Origin: Paenibacillus sp. URB8-2
Lineage (GTDB): Bacteria; Bacillota; Bacilli; Paenibacillales; Paenibacillaceae
Assembly: GCF_013393385.1 (NCBI RefSeq)
Contig: NZ_AP023239.1
Span: forward strand, 3,286,001-3,350,000
Length of the DNA: 64,000 nt
Reading direction: 5' to 3'
Shown piece after piece: positions 31,983 to 41,240 of this stretch; positions within the stretch are counted from its first letter, which is position 1, and each line of letters begins with the position of its first letter. The notes beneath the pieces were generated by a model. The model worked only from the letters and a program-made list of their open reading frames with translations. It was not told where the DNA came from and did not search any database. Position numbers and translations under genes: made by a program.

Positions 31983-34286
31983 TTACAGTTCCGGATGCTC
32001 ATGCTTCGCTTTGAGACGGCTCCAGCGGCGCTGAACCTCTTCCTTGAAGTTGTTCAGGGCTGCTTCGTTCTCTTCCTTGAGAAGATGCTTGGTTTTCCCC
32101 ATGCCTTTGAGCCATTCGGTAACGTCGACGCGCTTCTCTTTCTCTTCCGGATTGTACGTAATCGTGGTAACGCCTTGTTCCACTTCATACAGCGGGAAGA
32201 AGCAGGAATCAACTGCGAGAGATACCAGCTTAGTGCCAACATTGTCCTCGGTCATCCAGTTCAGCGGGCAGGCAGACAAGATTTTGCCATATACAAGCCC
32301 TTCGTTCTGAGCGTACCATTGAGCTTTGGCGGCTTTCTTCACCAAATCCTGCGGGAATGCTTCGCTGCCTGTGAACACATAAGGAATATTGGTGGCAGCC
32401 ATAATTTGCGGAGTATCTTTATGCTGCGTCACTTTACCTTTTTGCGTCTTGCCGATGCTGGATGTCGATGTGCGGTGACCGATTGGCGTCGAGTACGATT
32501 GCTGTGCGCCTGTATTCATATAACCTTCGTTATCATATTCCAATACGATCATTTTGTGTCCGCGAAGCGCGGCGCCGATTGCCGGTCCCATACCGATATC
32601 CATGCCGCCGTCGCCGGTAACCATTACAAAGGTAAAGTCGTCTTTCAAATTAAGGCTGTCAAGCTCGCCGCGGCGTTTGCGTTCCCAGAACATTTCAACC
32701 ACGCCGGACATTGTCGCGGCCCCGCTTTGGAACAGGTTGTGGATGAAAGTCGATTTATGGGAAGAGTAAGGATAGCCGGTCGTTGTAACATAGGCGCAGC
32801 CTGTGTGGTACAGAGCAACAATATCTCCTTCAATACCTTTGAAGAACAGCTCCAGACCGGAGAAAATACCGCAACCCGGGCAAGTGCCGTGACCTGGGGA
32901 CAAACGTTTCGGTTTAACGGTCAAGCTGCGCATTGGCGGAATCTTAACCTTGAGTTTGCCTGTCTCTTCATCCTTGTCCACAGTAATCAAGCCAGTCTTG
33001 AGAGACTCGAATTTAAGCGGTTTGAGCACACGCTTCGGCGCGCTTTCAGCAGCGCCCGGGTTGTGGCCATAGTAGTCGAAAGGAACCTTTACTTCACCGG
33101 ATTCCGCTGCTTCAATAGCCAGTTCGAACAGGCTGTGGCCATCTTCGGCGAAGAAGTCCTTGCCGCCGACACCGTAAATCCGGCTGATGACCTTCGTTGT
33201 GGTGTTGCCGTAGGTGAACAGGGCTGCTTTGATTTCGTTAACCATGTTGCCGCCATGCGCTCCGAAAGAATCCGCGCGGTCGCCAACGGTAATGGCTTTG
33301 ACGTTCTTCAGCGCTTCGGCGATTTGCTTCTGCGGGAACGGACGGATAATGTTCGGCGAAATAGCGCCGGCTTTCACGCCTTTCTCGCGCAGTTGGTCGA
33401 CAACGTCCTTGATGATCTCGGAAGCGGAGTTCATCAGGAATACCGCAACCTCGGCATCCTCCATGCGATACTGCGACAGGATTGGGTAATAGCGGCCTGT
33501 CAGATCGCCATATTCCTTAGCGATTTCTTCAAATACTTCCCCGGCATTGTACATCGCCACGGATTGTTGGTATTTGTTGTTAATATAGTCCGGTTCATTC
33601 ATGTAAGGGCCGACAGAAATCGGATTCTCGCGGTCCAGGGTATCGTCATAACCGGTCGGTTGAGGACCTACGAATTTCTGAACATCTTCGCGGTTCGCAA
33701 TAGCTTGGACACGGCGTTTTTGGTGAGAAGTGAAATATCCGTCCATGGCCACAAGCACGGGAAGGCGAACCTTGGCATGCTCGGCAAGTTTGATTGCCAT
33801 GATGTTCATATCATATACGGACTGCGGATCCGGACACATCAGGATCGGCCAGCCGGTGTTCAGCGCAAAATACAGATCGGAGTGATCGCCGTGAATGTTC
33901 AGAGGTCCGGAAATGGAGCGGCAGATGAGGTTCATGACCATCGGCATCCGCGTACCGGATTGAACCGGAAGCTGCTCCAGCATGTACAGGTAGCCTTGTG
34001 CGCTTGTCGCGTTAAATACGCGGCCGCCCGCGGTGGACGCGCCATAGCATATGCCTGCGGAGCTGTGTTCGCCGTCGGAAGGCACCAGCATGATGTCATG
34101 CTGTCCGCTGGCTTTCATGGAATCGAGGAACTGCGCAACCTCCGTGGACGGGGAGATCGGGAAATAGCCCATCACATGGTAGTTGATTTGATGTGCAGCG
34201 TAAGCCGCCATTTCATTGCCGGATTCATATAAAAACTTCTGCTCCACCTTGGCGGAGCCGACTTCCTTTTCGTAATCGATAGCCAT
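31983..34286 (-). CDS. 2-oxoacid:ferredoxin oxidoreductase, fused alpha-beta subunit (PFOR-type)
   Basis: A 767-residue fusion. The N-terminal part (about 15-430) is the alpha pyrimidine-binding and transketolase-like domain (FPISPSTEVAQFLD, LICRSISGPLNIHGDHSD). The C-terminal part (about 460-700) is the beta TPP domain: Fe-S-type cysteines in GTCPGCG near 470 and TGCAY, and the TPP/Mg motif GDGGMDIGMGPAIGAALRG ending in N-E-G-Y. The enzyme oxidises pyruvate or a similar 2-oxoacid to acyl-CoA and reduces ferredoxin or flavodoxin. It is encoded 26 bases after the gamma-delta subunit. In Paenibacillus such pairs have been linked with electron supply to nitrogenase. Confidence 0.9.
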   Translation of the reverse strand: MAIDYEKEVGSAKVEQKFLYESGNEMAAYAAHQINYHVMGYFPISPSTEVAQFLDSMKASGQHDIMLVPSDGEHSSAGICYGASTAGGRVFNATSAQGYLYMLEQLPVQSGTRMPMVMNLICRSISGPLNIHGDHSDLYFALNTGWPILMCPDPQSVYDMNIMAIKLAEHAKVRLPVLVAMDGYFTSHQKRRVQAIANREDVQKFVGPQPTGYDDTLDRENPISVGPYMNEPDYINNKYQQSVAMYNAGEVFEEIAKEYGDLTGRYYPILSQYRMEDAEVAVFLMNSASEIIKDVVDQLREKGVKAGAISPNIIRPFPQKQIAEALKNVKAITVGDRADSFGAHGGNMVNEIKAALFTYGNTTTKVISRIYGVGGKDFFAEDGHSLFELAIEAAESGEVKVPFDYYGHNPGAAESAPKRVLKPLKFESLKTGLITVDKDEETGKLKVKIPPMRSLTVKPKRLSPGHGTCPGCGIFSGLELFFKGIEGDIVALYHTGCAYVTTTGYPYSSHKSTFIHNLFQSGAATMSGVVEMFWERKRRGELDSLNLKDDFTFVMVTGDGGMDIGMGPAIGAALRGHKMIVLEYDNEGYMNTGAQQSYSTPIGHRTSTSSIGKTQKGKVTQHKDTPQIMAATNIPYVFTGSEAFPQDLVKKAAKAQWYAQNEGLVYGKILSACPLNWMTEDNVGTKLVSLAVDSCFFPLYEVEQGVTTITYNPEEKEKRVDVTEWLKGMGKTKHLLKEENEAALNNFKEEVQRRWSRLKAKHEHPEL

Positions 34287-34311
34287 TAGTGTTCCACCTT
34301 TCTCTCGGGAT

Positions 34312-35328
34312 TTAGATCTGGTTTACAAGATCAAAAGTATGTCGGACCGTATTGGCTTCCGCAAAGCCTTCCTTCTCACGCGCACGGGAGAGTGCGGATG
34401 TCGGGCAGGCTTCCACGCATTTGAGGCAGCCTTTACAGTATTGATAATCGATCCCTTTCAGGAACATCATCGATTTGCCTTTTTTATTGATCTTCTCTTC
34501 CCAAACGAAGCACATATCCGGACAAACCGTGTCGCACTCCGCGCAGTTGATGCAGGACTCATTGTCATATACCGGCACAAGCCCGGAACGGGAAATGCTG
34601 AGATCCTTCAGGAAGGTTGTTCCCGGATTGATGATGGTGCCGCCAATCGGCTGGGTTTCATATCCGAGCGGCGAAGTGTCGGACCGTACAAACTCCGGCA
34701 TGCTTTCGCCTTCTGGCAGTTCAAATGTATGGAACTTCACTTCATTATAGCCACGGTCGAAAGTCGTAATGGCCGATTGGACCGCTTGAGGATATTTCTT
34801 GCCGAGCGACTTCTCGATAACGCTCTTCATTGTATTGGGATCAAGGAACGGGCAGAGGCGGAACAGACCACCCAGCATTGCCATGTTAACGCGGTTCTTC
34901 TCTTCCAGTGCGATAATGGTAGCATCGACAACGGCGATTGTGCCCGCGGTTACACCAAGCAGCTCCTTCAGTTCTTCGGGAGATTTCGCCGAGTTGATCA
35001 GCACCGTACTCTCTGCGGTAATGCCGCTTGTTACATTAACAATCTTGCCCATTGCTTCGTGGAATACGGCAACGACATGCGGCCGTTCAACCGGAGAGGT
35101 ATCGCGGATCGGCGTATTCAAATCGCAGAAACGGATATGCGCCTTAACCGGCGAACCTTTCTTCTCCGAACCGTAAGACGAGAAGCTTACGCCGTTCATG
35201 TTCGCGCCCACTACTCCAGCTTCAGCAAGCATTTTACCGGCCAGGTTCGCGCCGAGACCTCCTATGGATTCGAGACGGATCTCGAAAAACCCGAGTTCGT
35301 TCACTTTCGGTAATTGTACCACCGACAT
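34312..35328 (-). CDS. 2-oxoacid:ferredoxin oxidoreductase, fused gamma-delta subunit (PFOR-type)
   Basis: A 338-residue fusion of the gamma domain (about 15-195; RLESIGGLGANLAGKMLAEA and SSYGSEKKGSPVKAH) with a delta ferredoxin domain holding two [4Fe-4S] motifs: Cys259-262-265-269 (CINCAECDTVCP) and Cys298-301-304-308 (CKGCLKCVEACP). It receives electrons from the alpha-beta subunit. First gene of the operon, with GGGG before the ATG at 35328. Two CRP/FNR-like boxes lie about 230-300 bases upstream. Confidence 0.9.
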   Translation of the reverse strand: MSVVQLPKVNELGFFEIRLESIGGLGANLAGKMLAEAGVVGANMNGVSFSSYGSEKKGSPVKAHIRFCDLNTPIRDTSPVERPHVVAVFHEAMGKIVNVTSGITAESTVLINSAKSPEELKELLGVTAGTIAVVDATIIALEEKNRVNMAMLGGLFRLCPFLDPNTMKSVIEKSLGKKYPQAVQSAITTFDRGYNEVKFHTFELPEGESMPEFVRSDTSPLGYETQPIGGTIINPGTTFLKDLSISRSGLVPVYDNESCINCAECDTVCPDMCFVWEEKINKKGKSMMFLKGIDYQYCKGCLKCVEACPTSALSRAREKEGFAEANTVRHTFDLVNQI

Positions 35329-35561
35329 AACCCCTTTCTTCTGTGTCAGCTAGAATAACATCCTGAATGACTTTTTCAAAATTGTACCTTGATTCTACAA
35401 CAAGTGAAGTGATAAATCTTGCATGCGGCAGCTCAAGAGAATCATAATAATTTATAAAATACCAATAATTCTCTTATAAGCGACAAAGCGGCGTAACAGC
35501 GAGAGGAAGAAATCTCCCATGAAAATCATTGAATGTGTACAAAATATGTCTTTCGCTCGCC

Positions 35562-35577
35562 TGTGACATTTGTTACC
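35562..35577. promoter_or_regulatory. CRP/FNR-like box upstream of the oxidoreductase operon (site 1)
   Basis: TGTGACATTTGTTACC: a perfect left half TGTGA and a TTACC right half that deviates from TCACA. It is centred 47 bases from the second box. Confidence 0.5.
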
Positions 35578-35608
35578 TTTAATCTAACAAAAAAATTAAA
35601 AATTAAGA

Positions 35609-35624
35609 TGTTAAATTTGTCACA
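35609..35624. promoter_or_regulatory. CRP/FNR-like box upstream of the oxidoreductase operon (site 2)
   Basis: On the minus strand it reads TGTGACAAATTTAACA, identical to the box at 31622-31637 except for one base. This near-identity, including the non-consensus centre, argues for one regulator acting on both operons. Confidence 0.6.
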
Positions 35625-35695
35625 TTAATAATGATTAAAATCACCTTATATGAAAGAAAAAATTGATGACCGACATAGCCGCTGCTTTGTACAGC

Positions 35696-35737
35696 AAAAA
35701 AACTTCCCCCGGAGCCGCTTAATTGCCCGAAGGAAGT
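35696..35737 (-). terminator. terminator of the NAD salvage operon
   Basis: ACTTCCTTCGGG pairs with a CCGGGGGAAGT arm and is followed by seven Ts on the minus strand. Located 95 bases after the pncB stop. The remaining bases to 35328 hold only AT-rich leader sequence. Confidence 0.8.
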
Positions 35738-35833
35738 CTCTTAAATCCCGCTTTTCGGTTGTCTTCGAAAAATGAATGTAATGCAAAATGATTTTCACAA
35801 AATAATCAAAAATAAAACGGTGAATTTCCTGCG

Positions 35834-37303
35834 CTATTCCCGGTCTGCCAGCATATGCGCCTTGATCAGCTCCTGCTTTCGGTTCCAGACCGTCTCGCTG
35901 AGGCTGACCCGGTAGACCTCCGGATTCAGCTTGCGCAGGTATTCCGGCCAGAACAGGTCCATCTGCTCACGATGATAGCGGCGAATCTCTTCAAGTCCCG
36001 GAAGATTGTATACCTGAAAACCGTTAACAAAGATAGGTTCCAGCATCGCCAGCGCCTCATAACGTTCCACGTTCTTCTGCAAATAGGGATGCAGCGGGTT
36101 GAACAGCTTCAGCGGACGGCCGTTTCTTGGACGGTCCTCATCCGGGAAGCTGATATAATCGGACATCGCTTTTCCGTTCGTGCCGATAATGCGGTAAACT
36201 TCCTTTTTGCCGGGTGTGGACACCTTCTCCGGATTGGAGGAGATCTTGATGGTAGGCACCATCTCTCCGTCCTTCGATTCAATCTCCACCAGCTTGTATA
36301 CGCCCCCAAGCGCAGGCTGGTCGGATGCGGTAATCAACTGTGTGCCGACGCCCCAGGTGTCGATTGCCGCACCCTGCAGTTTCAGGTTGGAAATCGTGTT
36401 CTCATCCAGATCATTGCTGGCGACGATTTTGACATAATCCAGCCCCGCGTCGTCAAGCAGCTTGCGCGCCTGAATGGACAGATACGCCAAGTCGCCGCTG
36501 TCAAGCCGGATCGCATTCATCCGCTTGCCTATGGCTTCCAGCTTCTTCGCTGTGGCAATCGCGTGCGGCACGCCGCTGCGAAGTGTATCAAACGTGTCGA
36601 CAAGCAGCGTGACTCCGTCCGGCAGCACCTTCGCGTAGGTGTCGAACGCTTCCTGCTCGCTGCCGAAGCTCTGCACCCAGGAATGGGCGTGAGTTCCCTT
36701 GGCGGGAATGCCGAACATCCGGCCTGCCAGCATATTGGATGTGGCGTCGAAGCCGCCGATATAAGCCGCACGAGTGCCCCAAATGGCCGCATCGGCTTCC
36801 TGGGCTCTGCGGGTGCCGAATTCAAGCAGAATGTCGTTCCCCGCCACCTGCTTGATCCGCGACGCCTTGGTTGCGATTAGTGTCTGGAAGTTCATAAAAT
36901 TAAGAATCGCCGTCTCCACCAGCTGGGCTTCCATAATCGTGCCCTCCACCCGGACCAGCGGCTCTTCCGGAAACACTAGAGCGCCTTCTTTCATCGAATG
37001 AATCGTGCCCTGAAAATGGAATTGCAGCAGTTCTTCCAGGAAAGCCGGCGCGTAATTCTCTTCCTGTTCCGACAGGTAGCGGATATCTTCCTCCGTAAAC
37101 CGGAGAGAACCGATATAACCCACAATCCGTTCCAGACCGGCAAATACGGCAAAGCCGTTGCCAAAGGGCAGCTGGCGGAAATAAGCCTCAAACACGGCGC
37201 GGCGCTTATGGGTGCCGTTCACCCAATGGGCGTACATCATATTGATCTGGTATTTATCCGTATGCAGAGCAAGCTCTCTGTTCAACTCATCATCTCCTGT
37301 CAT
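35834..37303 (-). CDS. pncB: nicotinate phosphoribosyltransferase
   Basis: A 489-residue NAPRTase that makes nicotinate mononucleotide from nicotinate and PRPP in NAD salvage. Features: LHTDKYQINMMYAHWVNGTHK at the N-terminus (in part), FGTRRAQEADAAIWGTRAAY, GTHAHSWVQS with the phosphorylatable His, RLDSGDLAYLS and a GVGTQLITASDQPALGGVYK-like substrate loop. The length fits the bacterial long form. Third gene after the Nudix regulator and pncA, with gaps of about 60-75 bases; a terminator follows. Confidence 0.93.
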   Translation of the reverse strand: MTGDDELNRELALHTDKYQINMMYAHWVNGTHKRRAVFEAYFRQLPFGNGFAVFAGLERIVGYIGSLRFTEEDIRYLSEQEENYAPAFLEELLQFHFQGTIHSMKEGALVFPEEPLVRVEGTIMEAQLVETAILNFMNFQTLIATKASRIKQVAGNDILLEFGTRRAQEADAAIWGTRAAYIGGFDATSNMLAGRMFGIPAKGTHAHSWVQSFGSEQEAFDTYAKVLPDGVTLLVDTFDTLRSGVPHAIATAKKLEAIGKRMNAIRLDSGDLAYLSIQARKLLDDAGLDYVKIVASNDLDENTISNLKLQGAAIDTWGVGTQLITASDQPALGGVYKLVEIESKDGEMVPTIKISSNPEKVSTPGKKEVYRIIGTNGKAMSDYISFPDEDRPRNGRPLKLFNPLHPYLQKNVERYEALAMLEPIFVNGFQVYNLPGLEEIRRYHREQMDLFWPEYLRKLNPEVYRVSLSETVWNRKQELIKAHMLADRE

Positions 37304-37378
37304 TGCTGCCCACTTATCCGTTCTCAGGCAGAAAAAGCGGCTGTTCGCCGCTTCCCTTCCGTTTACCGTCTATATTTT

Positions 37379-37930
37379 TTAAACCTTATTTGCGTCTTTG
37401 ACCACCTTCGCGCCCAGGCTTCCGGCAAAATGCCCGAGCGCCCATGCATGTCCTTCGGGATTAAAGCTGGCTACGGCGTCCTCATGCACAACGATGGAGA
37501 AGCCTTTATTGTAAGCATCCACGGCCGTATGCAGGACGCATATATCCGTGCAAACGCCGATCAGGTGCAGCTCGTTGATCCCGCGTTCCCGCAGCTTCAG
37601 TTCCAAATTCGTTCCGCAAAAAGCGCTGTAGCGGGTCTTATCCATCCAGTAGATGTCATTCCGGCGGGCTTCATACACATCCTTCAGCCTTCCGTAAAGC
37701 TCCCTGCCTTCGCTCTCCCGGAGGTTATGCGGCGGAAACAGCTTGCTCTCCGGATGAAAGGCATCATCCTTGTCGTGCAAATCGACGGCCATGACCACAA
37801 AGTCGCCGTTCTCCGCAAAATCCCCGGTTAACCGGCAGATCCGGGCCTCGATCTCGATCCCCGGCTGTCCCACCGGCAGGCTGCCGTCGACAAAATCCTT
37901 CGTGTAATCGATTACGATCAGCGCTCGCAT
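37379..37930 (-). CDS. pncA: nicotinamidase (isochorismatase family)
   Basis: A 183-residue isochorismatase-fold amidase that converts nicotinamide to nicotinate. The nucleophilic cysteine lies in LIGVCTDICVLHTAVDA, Asp8 is in ALIVIDYTKDF, and a lysine in the MDKTRYSAFCGTN loop completes the triad. It directly precedes pncB, which uses its product. The gene order with a Nudix regulator fits NrtR-type NAD salvage operons. Confidence 0.9.
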   Translation of the reverse strand: MRALIVIDYTKDFVDGSLPVGQPGIEIEARICRLTGDFAENGDFVVMAVDLHDKDDAFHPESKLFPPHNLRESEGRELYGRLKDVYEARRNDIYWMDKTRYSAFCGTNLELKLRERGINELHLIGVCTDICVLHTAVDAYNKGFSIVVHEDAVASFNPEGHAWALGHFAGSLGAKVVKDANKV

Positions 37931-37992
37931 CCAAGCGGCCTCCTCCCGTATACTCCCCAGCTTCTCCCCATCTGACTAACTTAAACCGTAAA

Positions 37993-38766
37993 TCAGGTAT
38001 AAATGGATAAGAGCGGCTGATGATCGGTAAACATGTACAGCTGCGCCGGCCGCTGCGAGTATTGATTGGAGCTCAGCGGATTGCCGTCCGAGTCCCGCAC
38101 TTCCTGTAAAATGCCTTGGCGGCTGCGTGTGGAAGTGATTTTGCGGATAAAGTTCGGTTCCTTAAATTCCGGAACTACCGTCTGAATCACCTGATACAGC
38201 TCGCTGAGTGTAAAATGAGGCGGCAGGAACTGCTTCGCAATCGTTGTCTGCAGCATCTGCTGCTGAATCCGCAGGTAAGCGTCCGTAATAATATTGTGGT
38301 GGTCGAAGGCCAGCTCCAGCTCCTCCAGCGCCTCCTGAAGGGTAAACAGGCCGACCTCCCCCGCATCGTCAGAAGCCTGCCTTTGCTCAAGCATCCATTC
38401 CTCGACCAGCGCGAAAAAAGCGTGGCTGATGATCCAACCGCGGGGGTCACGCCCCGGCGTGCTGTATACCCCCAAGTATTCCAGGTGGCCGCCGTCGACT
38501 CCCGTCTCTTCCTTTAACTCCCGTGTAGCCGCATCATATATCGATTCGTTTTCCTGACAGAAACCCCCGGGTAGAGCCCACATTCCTTCACAAGGCCATT
38601 TCTTCCGCCGGATCAGCATCACCTTCAGTTCACGCAGCGGAAGCGTCTTCGTAACAGTCTTCCGTTCGCGTTTGGTCAACGTGAACATGACGATATCGGC
38701 CGGAACGCCGTCCGGAGTGCGGTATTTTTTGGCGTTGTAGTGTTGTTCCCCGTTCTCGCTCACCAT
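37993..38766 (-). CDS. Nudix protein with C-terminal winged helix, NrtR-like
   Basis: A 257-residue protein. The intact Nudix box GGFCQENESIYDAATREL continuing to KEETG (about 90-112) suggests it binds, and possibly hydrolyses, ADP-ribose. The C-terminal region (about 180-240; FLPPHFTLSELYQVIQTVVP and FIRKI) matches the winged helix of NrtR, the ADP-ribose-responsive repressor of NAD genes. It heads the pncA-pncB operon, which is the standard NrtR context. An autoregulatory site is expected; a possible one is GTTACGTAAAGTTAC near 38857. An alternative view is a plain Nudix hydrolase. Confidence 0.8.
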   Translation of the reverse strand: MVSENGEQHYNAKKYRTPDGVPADIVMFTLTKRERKTVTKTLPLRELKVMLIRRKKWPCEGMWALPGGFCQENESIYDAATRELKEETGVDGGHLEYLGVYSTPGRDPRGWIISHAFFALVEEWMLEQRQASDDAGEVGLFTLQEALEELELAFDHHNIITDAYLRIQQQMLQTTIAKQFLPPHFTLSELYQVIQTVVPEFKEPNFIRKITSTRSRQGILQEVRDSDGNPLSSNQYSQRPAQLYMFTDHQPLLSIYT

Positions 38767-38928
38767 AGATCCATCCTTTGCCGCAGCTAAATTGCGTTAT
38801 TGTATCCTTAAATGTACCAAACCTAAACTTCGAAAATCAACAACCTTGTTACGTAAAGTTACATATTCTTTTCATCATAAAGCCTTGTAGCGGATAATTT
38901 CAGTTTGATTCGCACACCGGCACGATAA

Positions 38929-38961
38929 TGACCCTGCCGCTTACCGTAAGCGCAGGGTCAT
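38929..38961. terminator. bidirectional terminator
   Basis: ATGACCCTG-CGCTTAC arms around a CGG loop with a T-rich tail on the plus strand; it ends the ymcA transcript on the minus strand before the NrtR gene. Confidence 0.8.
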
Positions 38962-39008
38962 TTCTCTATTACCGGAGTGCCGCCCTGACCGGGCGCTTGC
39001 CGGTTATG

Positions 39009-39461
39009 CTATTCGCCGCATTTAGATGGCGGGGCTTCGGTTCCGGCCTCGACATTGATTTTCTCCGAGACGGTGTCCCGAATGACAGATACGACCAATT
39101 GCAGCAGGTAATTGATGTCGGTTTGGCTTTGCTGAAATTCGGTAACAAGCGGAATGTCGTCGATTTCGCCTTGAAGCTCGTTGATCTCGCGTTCGATTTT
39201 GGCCACCATTTCGTTATTCCCGAAGCTCTCGAAGGCGACGATCTCCTTCTGCTTCTTCTTCATTCTGGAAATCAATTCCTGAACGCGTTCATGATTCCGG
39301 ATTTTCTCCTCTGCCTGCTGAAACTGCCTGACTTCCTCACTGGTCGAAATCAACGACGCGAGTTCCTTGGCTTTTGCCAGGATATCGTCACGCACAATCA
39401 GATCGCGGGTATCATAGGTCATCATCCCGTATTTGTTCATACGGCCTTTTTCCTCTGTCAT
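39009..39461 (-). CDS. ymcA: YmcA/RicA family protein
   Basis: A 150-residue helical protein of the YlbF/YmcA family (ILAKAKELASLISTSEEVRQF and FQQSQTDINYLLQLV). RicA (YmcA), with RicF and RicT, forms a complex that promotes RNase Y-dependent mRNA maturation and sporulation/biofilm development, and carries an Fe-S cluster. The C-terminal SKCGE retains a cysteine. As in Bacillus, it follows miaB directly (27-base gap). Confidence 0.85.
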   Translation of the reverse strand: MTEEKGRMNKYGMMTYDTRDLIVRDDILAKAKELASLISTSEEVRQFQQAEEKIRNHERVQELISRMKKKQKEIVAFESFGNNEMVAKIEREINELQGEIDDIPLVTEFQQSQTDINYLLQLVVSVIRDTVSEKINVEAGTEAPPSKCGE

Positions 39462-39488
39462 ACCGGGTCGCTCACTTTCGTTATGGAG

Positions 39489-41072
39489 TTAATGGACGGC
39501 GGCAGCTTCGGTAACGCAGACGCCTTTGATATACCAGGTCTTCGTATCGGTGATGCGTACGTTCACAAAGCTTCCTACAAGCTCCTTCGGCCCTTCAAAA
39601 TGAACCAGCTTGTTGCTCCGGGTCCGTCCGGACAGCACGGCGGCGTTATTCTTGCTCTCGCCTTCGACCAGCACTTCCACCGTTTGTCCGAGCATCCGCT
39701 CGTTGCCGATCCGGCTCTGTTCGCTGATCAGCCCGTTCAACCGACGCAGCCGGTCGCTCTTGACCTCTGCCGGCACATTGTCCTCCATAGCGGCCGCCGG
39801 GGTTCCTTCACGGGGAGAATAAATGAACGTGTAGGCCATGTCGAAACCGACTTCGCGCACCAGCGACATCGTTTCCTCGAACTGCTCCTCCGTCTCGCCT
39901 GGGAAGCCAACGATAATATCCGTGGTCAGCACAAGGTCCTTGACCGATGCTTTCAACTTGCCGAAGAGCGTCAGGTAGGTCTCCCGGCTGTACTTGCGGC
40001 TCATTTTCTTCAGAATGGCGTTACTTCCGGATTGAACGGGCAGATGGATGCTCTCCATCAGGTTGCCGCCCTTGCCCAGCACCTCCACAAGCTTATCGTC
40101 AAAATCGCGCGGGTGAGAGGTCATGAACCGGATGCGCGGGATGTCGATCTTCCGCAGATCGTCCATCAAATCGCCAAACGTGTAATCGATATCGGCAAAA
40201 TCCTTGCCGTAAGCGTTCACGTTCTGCCCGAGCAGCGTCACTTCTTTGAAGCCCTGGCGGGCCAGTTCGCGAAGCTCCGCGATCACATCCTCGGGACGGC
40301 GGCTTCGTTCCTTGCCCCGGGTGTACGGGACGATGCAGTACGTACAGAACTTGTCGCAGCCGTACATGATGTTGACCCAGGCGCGCATGCCCTCCCTTTT
40401 TTTCGGCAGGTTCTCGATAATGTCGCCTTCCTTGGACCAGACTTCCACCACCAGCTCTTTGCTGAACACCGCTTCCTTGATCAATGCCGGAAGACGGTGG
40501 ATATTATGTGTGCCGAAGATCATATCGACAAACCCGTGCTTCGCCATGATCCGGCTTACGACTCCCTCTTCCTGGGACATGCATCCGCTGACGCCGAGCA
40601 GCAGGCCCGGTTTCTCCGTCTTCAGATGCTTGAGATGGCCGAGTTCCCCGAATACCTTGTCTTCGGCGTTCTCCCGGATGGCGCAAGTATTGAGCAATAT
40701 GATATCCGCCTCGTTCCGGTCCTCGGTGCTCCGGTAGCCCATCTGCTCCAGCATGCCCTTCATTGTCTCGGTATCATGCTCGTTCATTAGACAGCCGTAA
40801 GTCGTGATGTGGTACAGCTTGCCTTCGCCAAAAGCTCTCATGTCCTCGGGAATGGCAAAATCGTAGTGGACTTCTATATCTTCCTTGCCGCGCCGTTTGC
40901 CTTCCTTATAGTCGGGCTGGCTGTTTACCTGAATGGTTCGTCCCTTGATGCGGTAGGTGGTCTTTCCCTCTTGTTCGCTGATCACCTTGGCTCCGCTAAA
41001 ATCGAAGTATTTGGAGTAATCCTTGGCACCCTTGCCGGATTTTAAGTCCGGTGAGTTACTCTCCTTGGTCAT
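39489..41072 (-). CDS. miaB: tRNA-2-methylthio-N6-dimethylallyladenosine synthase
   Basis: A 527-residue radical-SAM methylthiotransferase. The N-terminal MTTase domain has Cys in [16 protein letters not shown] and GVSGCMSQ; the radical-SAM motif is [14 protein letters not shown]; a TRAM domain ends the protein. The N-terminal extension of about 65 residues is normal for Firmicutes. It adds the ms2 group to A37 of tRNAs decoding UNN codons. Followed by ymcA, as in Bacillus. Confidence 0.95.
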   Translation of the reverse strand: MTKESNSPDLKSGKGAKDYSKYFDFSGAKVISEQEGKTTYRIKGRTIQVNSQPDYKEGKRRGKEDIEVHYDFAIPEDMRAFGEGKLYHITTYGCLMNEHDTETMKGMLEQMGYRSTEDRNEADIILLNTCAIRENAEDKVFGELGHLKHLKTEKPGLLLGVSGCMSQEEGVVSRIMAKHGFVDMIFGTHNIHRLPALIKEAVFSKELVVEVWSKEGDIIENLPKKREGMRAWVNIMYGCDKFCTYCIVPYTRGKERSRRPEDVIAELRELARQGFKEVTLLGQNVNAYGKDFADIDYTFGDLMDDLRKIDIPRIRFMTSHPRDFDDKLVEVLGKGGNLMESIHLPVQSGSNAILKKMSRKYSRETYLTLFGKLKASVKDLVLTTDIIVGFPGETEEQFEETMSLVREVGFDMAYTFIYSPREGTPAAAMEDNVPAEVKSDRLRRLNGLISEQSRIGNERMLGQTVEVLVEGESKNNAAVLSGRTRSNKLVHFEGPKELVGSFVNVRITDTKTWYIKGVCVTEAAAVH

Positions 41073-41221
41073 GCTGTCACATCCTCTATTCGAAAACGAT
41101 GATTTTTAGGTTCGCTTGCAATTAAAAATTATAACATAGTGCCGCGGGATATATCCATATGCTCAAATTTTAGGTGTTTTCGAATGCTGCAATTTCAGTA
41201 TGGGAGTTTTAAGTGCCTTAG

Positions 41222-41240
41222 GTACTAAAAAGTACGTACT
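41222..41240. promoter_or_regulatory. overlapping palindromes upstream of the flavin oxidoreductase (HxlR-like operator)
   Basis: GTACTAAAAAGTAC (41222-41235) overlaps AGTACGTACT (41231-41240). GTAC/AGTAC repeats of this kind resemble operators of HxlR-family regulators such as YodB. No regulator gene is adjacent. The other bases between miaB and 41375 show nothing else. Confidence 0.4.

Noticed and set aside
31995..34232. Plus-strand frame of 745 codons opposite the PFOR alpha-beta gene
   Set aside because: It is the antisense shadow of a well-conserved gene, with no ribosome binding site, and its protein is low in recognisable motifs; codon bias of the minus-strand gene explains the open frame.
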